Notes: a model not told the origin generated them from the sequence alone. DNA of 64,000 nt from an uncultured Oscillospiraceae bacterium (GCA_934462925.1 CAKSIT010000007.1:1-64000); one strand, 5' to 3'. Shown: positions 43,439 to 51,931, numbered from the stretch's first letter. Numbers and translations are program-made.

Positions 43439-44779
43439 TTAAGAATTTGCGTTTTTGAAATACTCGTAGACGGTTATGCGCTCGGGAATTTTATGCTCGC
43501 CGAACGTAAACGCGGGCAGCTTGTTCCATGTTATAAGGCTGTCGTTTGAGAAGTACTCCCGCAGCATTTCCTCGGAAAGGCGCTCGGGGTTGGGCGAGGG
43601 CGTGCCGTTTATGTCGGTGATAGCGCCGCCGTTTTTCGTTTCGTAAATAAATTCGTCGTTCCACGGCATATAGTAAAGCCACATTATGTTCTCGTCCACG
43701 CACTGCTGCGGGTCGGGAATATAGCCGCACTCGCTAAGCGCCAGCATTTTGCCCTCGTAGGAATAGGAAGCGAGGTTCTCGTACTCCTTAACGAGCGGCG
43801 AGTGGTCCTCGGAGGATGCGTAGTAGTCAACGCCCGCTATGTCGTAGGTGTTGGGGTCTACGGTGCAGTACTTGGTCTGACCGTTCCACACCCATATAAT
43901 GTTGGAGAGCTTGTGGTAGTTTTCAAGCCTGTCGAACATCATATACCACAGGCGCTGGTAGGTTTCGGGGTAAGTGCCGTCCTTTATCAGCTTCTTGTCG
44001 TCGGGCTGCAGTCCCCACCAGAACCACGCGCCGCTTGCCTCGTGGAACGGGCGGAACAGCACGGTTATCCCCTGCGCTTCCATTTCCTGTAGGTAGCCTG
44101 CAATAAGGTCTATGTCGTGTACCGCTACCTCGTACTCCTTAGTGCCGGGGGTAGAGGCGTTGAGCGGGTCGAAGTTAATTACGTCCTCCTGATAGAACGC
44201 CCAGCCCTGCTCGGTGTCGTTTATGTCGCGCGGAACGTACCAATGCCATGTAAAGGTAACTAGTCCGCCGCTGTTTTTCGCCCAGTCTATAGCGCCGTCA
44301 ACCATACTGCGCGACTGGTACGTACCCGTGCTGAAAATAAAGTCGAAGCCTTTCATCGCGGGCAGGTCGCCCGTTGCGTTGTAGTAAACAAGGTCTTCAA
44401 GGGTCTTGCCGATGTCCATTTGCTGCTGGCAGGCTATAATCTGCTTGCCGTAGGTTGAGCGCAGGTAGTTCCACACCTCCATGGTAGAGGCGTTTTTGCG
44501 CGCGTTTTCGGATACGGGCTGCGTTAAGTCTACGGCCTTTGCCGCGAGAGAAGCCTTGAGCGCGTCGTAATCCGTTTCATAGGAGAGCGCCGCGTCCATG
44601 TCTATGTCGCCGTCGGCGGTGCGCTTTACGGGGTTGTAGAGCGCGGAAATAACGTCGTCCTGCGCGACCTCGCCGCTTGTAACGGCGCTGTCCTCGGAGC
44701 TGTCCGCACCGCCCTTTTTGCAGGCGGTAAGGGAGAGAATCATTGAGAGCGCGAGTAACGCGCATAAAAATCTTTTCAT
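43439..44779 (-). CDS. GH26 family beta-mannanase lipoprotein
   Basis: An endo-beta-1,4-mannanase-like glycoside hydrolase of family 26, anchored outside the cell. The 446-residue protein has a lipoprotein signal (MKRFLCALLALSMILSL, lipobox LTAC) and an acidic linker, then a TIM-barrel domain: the acid/base glutamate in FRPFHEASGAWFWW (near residue 246) and the nucleophile glutamate in LALSECGYIPDP (near 348), with FTWHWYVPRD before them. It is the last gene of a minus-strand operon with glycogen phosphorylase and alpha-galactosidase, consistent with galactomannan use; the substrate is inferred from the family. Confidence 0.9.
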   Translation of the reverse strand: MKRFLCALLALSMILSLTACKKGGADSSEDSAVTSGEVAQDDVISALYNPVKRTADGDIDMDAALSYETDYDALKASLAAKAVDLTQPVSENARKNASTMEVWNYLRSTYGKQIIACQQQMDIGKTLEDLVYYNATGDLPAMKGFDFIFSTGTYQSRSMVDGAIDWAKNSGGLVTFTWHWYVPRDINDTEQGWAFYQEDVINFDPLNASTPGTKEYEVAVHDIDLIAGYLQEMEAQGITVLFRPFHEASGAWFWWGLQPDDKKLIKDGTYPETYQRLWYMMFDRLENYHKLSNIIWVWNGQTKYCTVDPNTYDIAGVDYYASSEDHSPLVKEYENLASYSYEGKMLALSECGYIPDPQQCVDENIMWLYYMPWNDEFIYETKNGGAITDINGTPSPNPERLSEEMLREYFSNDSLITWNKLPAFTFGEHKIPERITVYEYFKNANS

Positions 44780-44789
44780 TTAAGCGTCC

Positions 44790-44993
44790 TTATCTGAATA
44801 GTGTGCATTCGCCGCTTTTGCGGTAGTAGTCTATACGGGACTGTATCGCCTGCCTTGTTGTTGAATAAAAGTCCGCAAGGCAGTCGATACAGAAAAACTC
44901 CTGAACGTTGCGGGAAATGAGCTTCTGGTTTATCGCTATCTCGTCGGAGTGAAGCTCCGCGCCGCATTCTTTGCAGGTTTTCCAGTTTGCCAT
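44790..44993 (-). CDS. Small zinc-finger-like protein
   Basis: A 67-residue protein of unknown function with two Cys pairs: CKECG near residue 7 and CIDCLADFY near 35. Between and after them are polar helices, and the C-terminus includes a lone Cys. It overlaps the GH27 stop by one base (TAATG) and precedes GH26 by 10 nt, so it is translated with the two hydrolases. Such small proteins are seen in Oscillospiraceae; a DNA- or RNA-binding role is only a guess. Confidence 0.7.
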   Translation of the reverse strand: MANWKTCKECGAELHSDEIAINQKLISRNVQEFFCIDCLADFYSTTRQAIQSRIDYYRKSGECTLFR

Positions 44994-46213
44994 TACTTCA
45001 TGTCAACAAGCCTGAGCCTGAGCACCTTGCAGTCGTGCGGCTCAACGGTCGTCGCGTAGCGCTCCGTGAACCTGCCGAGCTCCTTATGCTCCCAGCAGTC
45101 GTAAATCTCAAAGCCCTTGCCGCTCGCATAGGGCAGGCCTATATCCCAGAACTGGAGCGACATTTCGCCCGCTGCGTCGCCAAAGTTGAACATACCCACA
45201 GCGTAGCTGCCGTCGCTCATAAGCTTTACCATGGAGAACACGTTTTCGGGGTTGTTCCACTGCTTTATGCAGTAAGCGCCGCGGCACTCTATGTCCTGAT
45301 TTATCTCGATAACGTCCTTGTTGGCGAGTATCTCCTTAGCCGCGGGGGACATCTTCCTTATATCGCAGCCTATCATAAGCGGGCTGTTCATGATAGCCCA
45401 CAGCGAGAAGTGGGTCTTGTACTCGATATCGGTGCAGCCGCCCAGCTTTGCGGGTGCGGGAGCGTTTCCCGCGCTGTCGGCGATAACGTTTATCTGGCTG
45501 TCCGCCGTGCCGTTTATCCACTCGTTATTGCTGCCGCCGTACATTCCCACAACAAGCATATCAATGTCGTTGTGGCAGAAGTTTCCGCCGTAGCACTCGT
45601 TGCCTATCTGCGAGAGCGCAAGGCGCTTTATGCAGTTCCAGTTGTCCTGTATATCGCCCGTGGAGCGGAAAAGGTGCGCGCCGCTTTCCCTTATCCACTT
45701 GTAAACGTCGTCGTTGCCCCAGTTGCACGCGGAGAATACGATATCCCTGCCGCAGTTGCGCAGCGCAAGCGACATTCTCTTGTAAAGCACCTCGCCGGGT
45801 ACATGGTCGGGCTTGTAGCAGTAGTCGTACTTAAGGTAGTCAACGCCCCACTCCGCAAAGGTCTGCGCGTCAACAAACTCATGCTCAAAGCTGCCCGGGT
45901 GGCCGCCGCAGGTGTGCGTACCCGCGCAGGAGTATATACCGAACTTAAGTCCCTTTGAGTGAACGTAGTCCGCTACTGCCTTTATGCCGTTCGGGAACTT
46001 CCACTTATCGGGTACGAGCCTGCCGTTCTCGTCGCGCTGCTTTTCGCTCCAGCAGTCGTCGATTACCACGTACTCGTAGCCCGCGTCCTTAAGACCCGTT
46101 TCAACAAAGGCGTCTGCCGCCTGCTTTATAAGCTCCTCGTTTATCTGCCATGTAAAGGTGTTCCATGAGTTCCAGCCCATAGGCGGGGTGAGCGCAAGGA
46201 ATTTGTTCTGCAT
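44993..46213 (-). CDS. GH27 family alpha-galactosidase
   Basis: A 406-residue intracellular alpha-galactosidase (no signal peptide) that removes alpha-1,6-galactose, for example from galactomannan oligosaccharides or raffinose-type sugars. The family start TPPMGWNSWNTF, the YVVIDDCW motif near residue 47, the nucleophile Asp in YLKYDYCYKPD (near 127) and the acid/base Asp in FRSTGDIQDNW (near 187) are all visible. The C-terminal 100 residues form the antiparallel beta domain. It lies 10 nt after glycogen phosphorylase and overlaps the next gene. Confidence 0.93.
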   Translation of the reverse strand: MQNKFLALTPPMGWNSWNTFTWQINEELIKQAADAFVETGLKDAGYEYVVIDDCWSEKQRDENGRLVPDKWKFPNGIKAVADYVHSKGLKFGIYSCAGTHTCGGHPGSFEHEFVDAQTFAEWGVDYLKYDYCYKPDHVPGEVLYKRMSLALRNCGRDIVFSACNWGNDDVYKWIRESGAHLFRSTGDIQDNWNCIKRLALSQIGNECYGGNFCHNDIDMLVVGMYGGSNNEWINGTADSQINVIADSAGNAPAPAKLGGCTDIEYKTHFSLWAIMNSPLMIGCDIRKMSPAAKEILANKDVIEINQDIECRGAYCIKQWNNPENVFSMVKLMSDGSYAVGMFNFGDAAGEMSLQFWDIGLPYASGKGFEIYDCWEHKELGRFTERYATTVEPHDCKVLRLRLVDMK

Positions 46214-46223
46214 ACTGTTCTCC

Positions 46224-48581
46224 TTATTTGTCAGGGGCGATAGCCCAAATATCCTGTGCGTAGTCTGCCATTGTCCTGTCCGAGCTGAACTTGCCCGAGC
46301 AGCACATATTTATCCAGCATTTTTTCGTAAAGCTCTCGCGGTCGAGGCGGTAGTCCGCGTTTGTCTTAAGCTTCGCCTCAACGTAGGACTTAAGGTCGCC
46401 GAGCAGGTAGTAGTGGTCGGGAACGTGCCAGCTTGCGCCGTCGAGCAGCGCGTAGTAAAGCTCCCTGAACGAGCCGTTTCCGCCGTCGGTGAACGTGCCG
46501 TCAATAAGCGTGTCTACAACGCGCGCGATATCGGGGTTTTCCGCGTAAATGCGGCGGGGGTCGTAGTCGGGCATTATCTTTGCAAGCTCCTCAACGCGCG
46601 CGCCGAAGATGTAGTTGTTGTCGATGCCCGCTTCCTCGGCTATCTCAACGTTCGCGCCGTCGTACGTGCCGAGCGTTACCGTGCCGTTGAGCATGAACTT
46701 CATGTTGCCCGTGCCGCTGGCTTCCGTGCCTGCGGTGGAAATCTGCTCGGACACGTCTGCGGCGGTAACTAGCTTTTCAGCGTAGGATACGTTGTAGTTC
46801 TGCACAAAAACGACCTTTATCGCGCCGTTTATCGAAGCGTCGTTGTTTACGAGCGCGGCTATCTCGTTGATGTACTTTATAATAGCCTTTGCGCGGGCGT
46901 AGCCGGGCGCGGATTTCGCGCCGAAAATGAACGTTGTGGGCGCGAAATCCTTTATCGTGCCGTCCTTTATGCCGTAGTAGATATAGAGAATGCCGAACGC
47001 GTTCAGCAGTTGGCGCTTGTACTCGTGCAGGCGCTTTATCTGTATGTCGAAAATGCTTTCGGGGTCGATATCAACGCCCTCGTGCTGCTTTATGTAGGCT
47101 GCAAGGGCGCGCTTGTTCGCCGCCTTGCCCTCGGCGAAGCGCGTAAGCTGCGCGCTGTCGTCGGCATACTTTATAAGCTCCTTAAGGCGCGGCAGGTCCG
47201 TTACCCACTCCTCGCCGCCGAGAAGCTCGGTTATCTGCGCGGAAAGCGCGGGGTTGCAAAGCGCAAGCCAGCGGCGCGGGGTTATGCCGTTTGTCTTGTT
47301 GTTGAAGCGCTCGGGGTAAAGCGCGTACCACTCGGGCAGCGCGTCGTTTTTGAGTATCTCGGTGTGAATGCGCGCAACGCCGTTCGTGTGGGAGGTGCAG
47401 TATATCGCCATTTTAGCCATATGCACAACGCCGTCGGATACGGGCTTCATGCGGGCTATCTGCTCCTTTGGCATACCGCGGCGGTACATATCCGCAATAA
47501 ACGCCTCGTTTATGCGCAGTATTACGGCGTACACATCGGGGAGAAGCTCCTCCATGAGGTCCGTTCCCCACTTTTCGAGAGCCTCCGCCATAATGGTGTG
47601 GTTGGTGTAGTTAAAGGCGTCGCGCGCGATATCGAGCGCTGCGGCAAAGTCCACGCCGTAGTCCTTGGTGAGAACGCGCACAAGCTCGGGGATAGAGATG
47701 GTGGGGTGCGTGTCGTTGAGCTGAACTGAGTTGTAGCGCGCGAAGTCCTTTATGTCGCGCCCTGCGGCGAGGTGCTTTCTTATAAGGTCGGCGATTGAAG
47801 CGGCGGAGAAGAAATACTGCTGCTTTAAGCGCAGGAGCTTTCCGGGGCGCGCGTCGTCGTTGGGGTAAAGCGTGCGGGAGATGTTCTCCGCTTCTATCTG
47901 CGAGCGGCACGCCGCCATGTAGTCCTGACGGTTGAACGCGTCGAAATCGAACGCCTCTACAGGCTCTGCCTGCCACAGGCGCAGCGTTACGGCGTAGTCG
48001 TTCTTATAGCCGAATATAGGCATATCGTAGGGGACAGCCTTTACGCTGCTCCCTGCGAAGTTTACGATAACCGCGTCGTTTTCGCGGCGCACGCTCCACG
48101 GGTCGCCGAAGCGCGTCCAGTCGTCCGCGTATTCGCGCTGGAAGCCGTCCTCTATCGTCTGGCGGAAAAGTCCGTACTTATAGCGAATGCCGTATCCCGT
48201 AACGGGCAGGCGCATTGCCGCGGCGCTGTCTAAAAAGCAAGCCGCAAGCCGCCCGAGTCCGCCGTTGCCGAGAGCGGCGTCCTCTATCTCCTCAAGGTCG
48301 CAAAGGCTCGCGCCCGCGCTCTTAAGAAGCTCGTCCGCTTCGTCGTGAAGCCCTAAGCACAGCAGGTTGTTGTACACCGCGCGTCCCACAAGGAACTCTG
48401 CGGAAAGGTAGCTTGCGCTCCTGCCCTTGGGCGCGGAGGCTTCCATGAGGGCGGCGTTCTGCTTCATCACAGCGCGCGAGAGCGCGTCGTGCAGCATGGG
48501 CGCGGTGGGCTTTTTGCCCTTTGGGCATACCTCGCTCAGGTATGTCTCAAAATCAAGTTTAAGCTGTTTTTTGTCAGTCAT
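46224..48581 (-). CDS. glgP: Glycogen/starch phosphorylase
   Basis: This GT35 enzyme releases glucose 1-phosphate from alpha-1,4-glucans with pyridoxal phosphate. The 785-residue protein has the N-terminal regulatory-like region, AALGNGGLGRLAACFLDSAA near residue 110, and the PLP site EASGTGNMKFMLNGTVTLGTYDGANVEI near residues 622-650, in which the lysine binds PLP. I chose the ATG at 48581, 7 nt after AAGGAG; a longer in-frame ORF from 48758 spans the promoter and is rejected. It heads the carbohydrate operon. The mature length is typical of bacterial glycogen phosphorylases. Confidence 0.93.
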   Translation of the reverse strand: MTDKKQLKLDFETYLSEVCPKGKKPTAPMLHDALSRAVMKQNAALMEASAPKGRSASYLSAEFLVGRAVYNNLLCLGLHDEADELLKSAGASLCDLEEIEDAALGNGGLGRLAACFLDSAAAMRLPVTGYGIRYKYGLFRQTIEDGFQREYADDWTRFGDPWSVRRENDAVIVNFAGSSVKAVPYDMPIFGYKNDYAVTLRLWQAEPVEAFDFDAFNRQDYMAACRSQIEAENISRTLYPNDDARPGKLLRLKQQYFFSAASIADLIRKHLAAGRDIKDFARYNSVQLNDTHPTISIPELVRVLTKDYGVDFAAALDIARDAFNYTNHTIMAEALEKWGTDLMEELLPDVYAVILRINEAFIADMYRRGMPKEQIARMKPVSDGVVHMAKMAIYCTSHTNGVARIHTEILKNDALPEWYALYPERFNNKTNGITPRRWLALCNPALSAQITELLGGEEWVTDLPRLKELIKYADDSAQLTRFAEGKAANKRALAAYIKQHEGVDIDPESIFDIQIKRLHEYKRQLLNAFGILYIYYGIKDGTIKDFAPTTFIFGAKSAPGYARAKAIIKYINEIAALVNNDASINGAIKVVFVQNYNVSYAEKLVTAADVSEQISTAGTEASGTGNMKFMLNGTVTLGTYDGANVEIAEEAGIDNNYIFGARVEELAKIMPDYDPRRIYAENPDIARVVDTLIDGTFTDGGNGSFRELYYALLDGASWHVPDHYYLLGDLKSYVEAKLKTNADYRLDRESFTKKCWINMCCSGKFSSDRTMADYAQDIWAIAPDK

Positions 48582-48632
48582 TGTGTTCTCCTTAATAAAG
48601 CTTTCAAGCTTTAGGGTGGGTAATACATATGT

Positions 48633-48661
48633 ATTATAGCATAGCCGCGCGCGATTTTCAA
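48633..48661 (-). promoter_or_regulatory. Promoter of the glgP operon
   Basis: Minus strand: TTGAAA (48661-48656), 17 bp, TATAAT (48638-48633) with extended TGC. It is divergent from the promoter at 48725, with 63 bp between their -35 elements. Confidence 0.8.
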
Positions 48662-48724
48662 GGCATTTCGCCGCGGCGCAGGAATTTTTCCGCACAAGCC
48701 GCGGAAATTTTTTTGAAAAAGGTG

Positions 48725-48753
48725 TTGACAAATGCAAAGCCTTGTGGTATAAT
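48725..48753 (+). promoter_or_regulatory. Near-consensus promoter ahead of the VirD4/ClpP operon
   Basis: TTGACA (48725-48730), 17 bp, TATAAT (48748-48753) with an extended -10 TGG: a perfect -35 and -10. The predicted start is near 48760, some 245 nt ahead of the first long gene. Confidence 0.88.
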
Positions 48754-48759
48754 GTCAAA

Positions 48760-49006
48760 TACGCTCCCCTTGAAAAGACAGGAGGAAAGAAAACAGGGCG
48801 CGCATAATACGTTGAAAGAACAGGGAATTAAAGCGATTAAGGATTTTTAAGTATTCTATTGAAAATTTTTCAGCTTTTTATTTGCCCTGTATTTTTGCGC
48901 CCTTTTTTATTTGGGAATATATGTAAACATGATGCGCGGAGGGATACTTAACACCTCGGGAAATGGCTCTGTCACACGCAGAGCAGGCAGTATGGGAGGA
49001 AAAAAG
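48760..49006 (+). promoter_or_regulatory. Long leader or small RNA ahead of the VirD4/ClpP operon
   Basis: The transcript starts with an AGGAGG (48780-48785) that has no start codon at the right distance; the nearest ORF is a 12-codon one from a TTG at 48812. ACAGGGC (near 48794-48800) can pair with GCCCTGT (near 48883-48889), and GGGCGC (near 48797) with GCGCCC (near 48898), which is followed by six T and ATTT. This could be an attenuator or the 3' end of a small RNA of about 145 nt. A second hairpin-free stretch then leads to the GGGAGGA site of the first gene. Confidence 0.45.
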
Positions 49007-49672
49007 ATGAAGCTTACACACGTTTTTCTGCTTACGGACGCGGCGGACGCGGACATAGCCGCGCAGGGGCTTGCGGGCGGGCGCGGGCTGCTGCACTTTA
49101 AGGCGCATTACGTGCCGCCCTACGAGGAGCTCAAGCTCATAAGGCGCTTTCAGCTTGCGGAGCGCAGGCTGTTCCCTATGGGCGAGAGCGCCTGCGCCGT
49201 CGTGGATGTTACTGAGTGGGTAGGCCGCGAGCGCGAGGAGTACTTCGACGTTTTCGCGAAGTTCCTGCACGACAACCGCAGGCACAGGTACGTTTTCACC
49301 GCCGCAGGACACAGCAGGGCGGAGTGCATGGGGCTTTTCATGAAGCTGCGCTGCCTTTTCAGCCTGTCGTTCGCGCAGCCCGAGGGGGGCGAGCGCGAGC
49401 GCCTTGCGGCAATGCTTGTGCGCGAGGGCGCAGAGCCTGACGGCGCGGAGCTTCTTGCGGCGCTTTTTTGCGGCGCTGCTCTCCCCTGCGGCATAAGCCG
49501 CGCAGAGGCGGCGCGCCAGTCGCTAAGGGAGATAATGGCGCTGCGCTGCGGCACTTGCGCGCAGGCGGTGACCGAATACGCAAGGGACAGCGGCTCTGTC
49601 GTTTATATGCTTCTCGGCGGGGCTGCTGCGGAACAGCTTTCAGACGGAAAGGAGTATCTCGATGCAGTGTGA
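49007..49672 (+). CDS. Unknown protein ahead of VirD4-like ATPase
   Basis: A 221-residue soluble protein that I do not recognize. It opens with a strand-turn-helix (MKLTHVFLLTDAADADIAA), has the block CAVVDVTEWVGREREEYFDVFAKFLHDNRRH, then YVFTAAGHS near residue 103, which read like strands of a Rossmann or P-loop-like core without a Walker A. The C-terminal half has four cysteines (for example RCLFSL, FCGAALPC, RCGTC) and a helical end. The ATG at 49007 has GGGAGGA upstream; an ORF from 48911 lacks a site. It overlaps the VirD4-like gene by 11 bases, so they act together. Confidence 0.7.
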   Translation: MKLTHVFLLTDAADADIAAQGLAGGRGLLHFKAHYVPPYEELKLIRRFQLAERRLFPMGESACAVVDVTEWVGREREEYFDVFAKFLHDNRRHRYVFTAAGHSRAECMGLFMKLRCLFSLSFAQPEGGERERLAAMLVREGAEPDGAELLAALFCGAALPCGISRAEAARQSLREIMALRCGTCAQAVTEYARDSGSVVYMLLGGAAAEQLSDGKEYLDAV

Positions 49673-51191
49673 TTACAAATCAGTCTGGGCGGACTACGCA
49701 TACAACAACGACAACCGCTTCGCCACCAACCGCGAGCTGAAGCAGCTTTTCAGCGAGGGCGATTTCAGCGCGCCGACCGCCGCCGAGTCGGGCATTCCCC
49801 TGCTGTCGGACGGCAGGCGCTTTGTCGTCAACAACGAAACGCTCCACACCCTAATCTTCGGCGAGAGCGGCTGCAAAAAGACGCGCAGCGCCGTACTCCC
49901 CGCGCTTGCTTCAATGGTGCGCGCGGGCGAGAGCATTTTCGTCACCGACGTAAAGGGCGAGATTTCGGGCAACGCAAAGCTCCGCGAGCTGCTGGAGCTT
50001 AACGATTACAAGACCGTGTTCCTTGACTTCCGCAGCTTTTGCGCGGACGGATTCAACCTGCTGCACTACGCATTTCAAACGTACAGGCACGGCGGCAAGG
50101 AGGAGGGGCTTGCCGAGGCTGCGCAGCTTGTCGCGGGGCTTCGCTCGGGCTACGCGGACTCCAAAGACCCGTACTGGGACAACAGCGCGGAGAGCGTTCT
50201 CAACGCCGTTATTGAGATACTCTTTGACGTTGGCGCAAGCAACCCCGGCCTTGACAGCGCGGTGAACCTTGCCACAGTCGCCTCGTTCATGACGGGAACG
50301 GCGCTTGATAAGCTCGGCGACCTGTTTGACAAGGACTACCGCACCTCCGCCTCGGGCGCTATACTCGCCCTGCGTTCCGTGGGCGACCTGCCCGACAGCA
50401 CGCGCGGGTGCGTTGCATCCACCGCGGCGGCAATGCTCAAGGACTTTACGCGGCAGCCAAGCCTTACAAAAATGCTTTCCGCTTCAACGTTCACCGTTGA
50501 CAGAATGTACGAAGAACCGACCTGCGTGTTCCTTATCGTCCCCGACGAAACGACGGCGTGCGACCGCATTGCGGGGCTCATGCTCGACACGTTTTACGGC
50601 AGGCTGATAAAGATATTCGGAGAGCGCTACCAGAACGCGGGCAGCGCGCCGCGCCGAATAAACTTTATGGCGGATGAGTTCTGCAATGTTCGCATAAGCG
50701 ACATGGCGGGAAAAATAAGCGCCTCGCGCTCGCGCAGCATGAGGTGGTTTCTCATCTGCCAGAGCAAGGCGCAGCTTGAGCGGGCGTATCCCCACGAATG
50801 GCCCGCCATCGTCGGCAACTGCAAGAACGTACTGTTTTTGCAGTCCTCCGACCCGTCCATGTTGGAGTACATAAGCGCGCTTTGCGGCAGGACGTACGTC
50901 ACCGAGGCGCTGGGCGGCGAGCCGCTTGTGAGCGCGGAGCGCCTGCGCTGCCTGCGCCAGACCCGCGACGACAAGGAGGCAATCTACATACGCGGGGAAC
51001 TGAAATACCGCGCGCTGCTGCTCGATTTCGACCGATACGCCATTGCGGGCGTAAGCGGGAGTAAGCGCTACGCCCTCCCCGAGCGCATGAAGAACGCGCG
51101 CTTTATGCGCTACACCCCCGACCGATTGCTGGACGACCTGAACCTGTCCAACATAAAGCCGCTGTTCTCCGCAAGGAAGCGCAGCGCCTGA
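49662..51191 (+). CDS. VirD4/TraG-like ATPase lacking membrane helices
   Basis: A 509-residue P-loop ATPase of the type IV coupling protein (VirD4/TraG) superfamily. It has a nucleotide-binding start (HTLIFGESGCKKTRSAVLPAL, near residues 62-82), FVTDVKGEIS near 92, a conserved helical part (residues 130-250), Walker B FMADEFCNV near 332, and the TraG C-terminal signature (QSKAQLERAYPHEWPAI, NCKNVLFLQSSDPSMLEYIS). Two oddities: the P-loop has Lys where the second Gly of GxxxxGK should be, and there are no N-terminal transmembrane helices, which true coupling proteins use for membrane anchoring. Relaxase and mating-pair genes are absent. It is followed 15 nt later by a ClpP-like gene. Its role as a stand-alone ATPase is unknown. 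Confidence 0.82.
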   Translation: MQCDYKSVWADYAYNNDNRFATNRELKQLFSEGDFSAPTAAESGIPLLSDGRRFVVNNETLHTLIFGESGCKKTRSAVLPALASMVRAGESIFVTDVKGEISGNAKLRELLELNDYKTVFLDFRSFCADGFNLLHYAFQTYRHGGKEEGLAEAAQLVAGLRSGYADSKDPYWDNSAESVLNAVIEILFDVGASNPGLDSAVNLATVASFMTGTALDKLGDLFDKDYRTSASGAILALRSVGDLPDSTRGCVASTAAAMLKDFTRQPSLTKMLSASTFTVDRMYEEPTCVFLIVPDETTACDRIAGLMLDTFYGRLIKIFGERYQNAGSAPRRINFMADEFCNVRISDMAGKISASRSRSMRWFLICQSKAQLERAYPHEWPAIVGNCKNVLFLQSSDPSMLEYISALCGRTYVTEALGGEPLVSAERLRCLRQTRDDKEAIYIRGELKYRALLLDFDRYAIAGVSGSKRYALPERMKNARFMRYTPDRLLDDLNLSNIKPLFSARKRSA

Positions 51192-51206
51192 CGAAAGGAG
51201 AAAACT

Positions 51207-51830
51207 ATGCTGCCATCTGTAATAACCGTGGACAAGCAGGGCAGAAGCTCGCTTGACCTTGTAACCTCGGACTTCCTCAACAGGCGGCGCGTTTACCTCG
51301 TAGGCGAGATAAACGACACCGCGGCAATGGAGGTGGTAATGCAGCTCGACTACCTTGCGGCTTCCTCCGACGGGGAGATAACGCTTGTAATAAACAGCCC
51401 CGGCGGCAGCGTTACCGCGGGGCTTGCAATAATCGACGCTATGGAGCGCGCGGGCGCGGTTTCCACGCTTGTTACGGGCATGGCGGCTTCAATGGCGGCG
51501 GTTATTGCGGCGTGCGGCGTTAAGGGCAGGCGCTTTGTTACGCCAATGGCGGAGGTGATGATACACCAGCCGCTCGGCGGTATCTCGGGGCAGGCCACCG
51601 AGATAGAGAACACCGCGCGCCGCATACTCGGCATAAAGCGCCGCATGAGCGCGCTTCTCGCCCAGAGGACTGGGCAGACCGAGCGGAAGCTAACCGCCGA
51701 CTGCGAGCGCGACCACTACCTGAGCGCCGAGGAGGCGGTAGGGTACGGGCTGGCGGACGAGGTGCTGCGCGGCAGGGCTGGCGATAAAGGCACATCTGCG
51801 TCGTCAACGGCATATTCGGCAGGCAAATAG
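51207..51830 (+). CDS. ClpP-family serine peptidase
   Basis: A 207-residue protein of the ClpP/crotonase peptidase family. Catalytic triad residues are visible: Ser in GMAASMAAVIAACG (near residue 97), His in MIHQPLGG (near 122), and Asp in CERDHYLSAEEAVGYGLAD (near 171). INSPGGSVTAGLAIIDAM (near 59) is the oxyanion block. The N-terminus (VITVDKQGRSSLDLVTSDFLNRRRVYLVGEI) differs from housekeeping ClpP but contains the RIVFLGG-like strand. ClpP14 needs an unfoldase (ClpX, ClpA or ClpC); none is adjacent, but a VirD4-like ring ATPase is, 15 nt upstream. GAAAGGAG precedes the start. It is the last gene before the terminator at 51904. Confidence 0.88.
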   Translation: MLPSVITVDKQGRSSLDLVTSDFLNRRRVYLVGEINDTAAMEVVMQLDYLAASSDGEITLVINSPGGSVTAGLAIIDAMERAGAVSTLVTGMAASMAAVIAACGVKGRRFVTPMAEVMIHQPLGGISGQATEIENTARRILGIKRRMSALLAQRTGQTERKLTADCERDHYLSAEEAVGYGLADEVLRGRAGDKGTSASSTAYSAGK

Positions 51831-51903
51831 CCTAGCCGAAATGCCGTTTCCTAGCAGCTGCACCTTTCTCGCCAGCCCGACGTTGATACTTTCTAACAAG
51901 TTT

Positions 51904-51930
51904 TGGGCTGTCAGACCGACAGCCCATTTG
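51904..51930 (+). terminator. Terminator of the VirD4/ClpP operon
   Basis: TGGGCTGTC (51904-51912) pairs perfectly with GACAGCCCA (51918-51926), followed by TTTGTTTATG. An upstream bulged stem (51806-51850) overlaps the end of the clpP-like gene. Confidence 0.8.
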
Positions 51931-51931
51931 T

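Noticed and set aside
48629..48850. A 73-codon plus-strand ORF ahead of the VirD4/ClpP operon
   Set aside because: Its start lies upstream of the strong promoter at 48725-48753 and its frame runs through the promoter; no ribosome site fits.
48911..51830. Conjugative element or ICE around the VirD4-like gene
   Set aside because: No relaxase, VirB4, integrase, excisionase or att-like direct repeats are visible, and codon use matches the neighbours.
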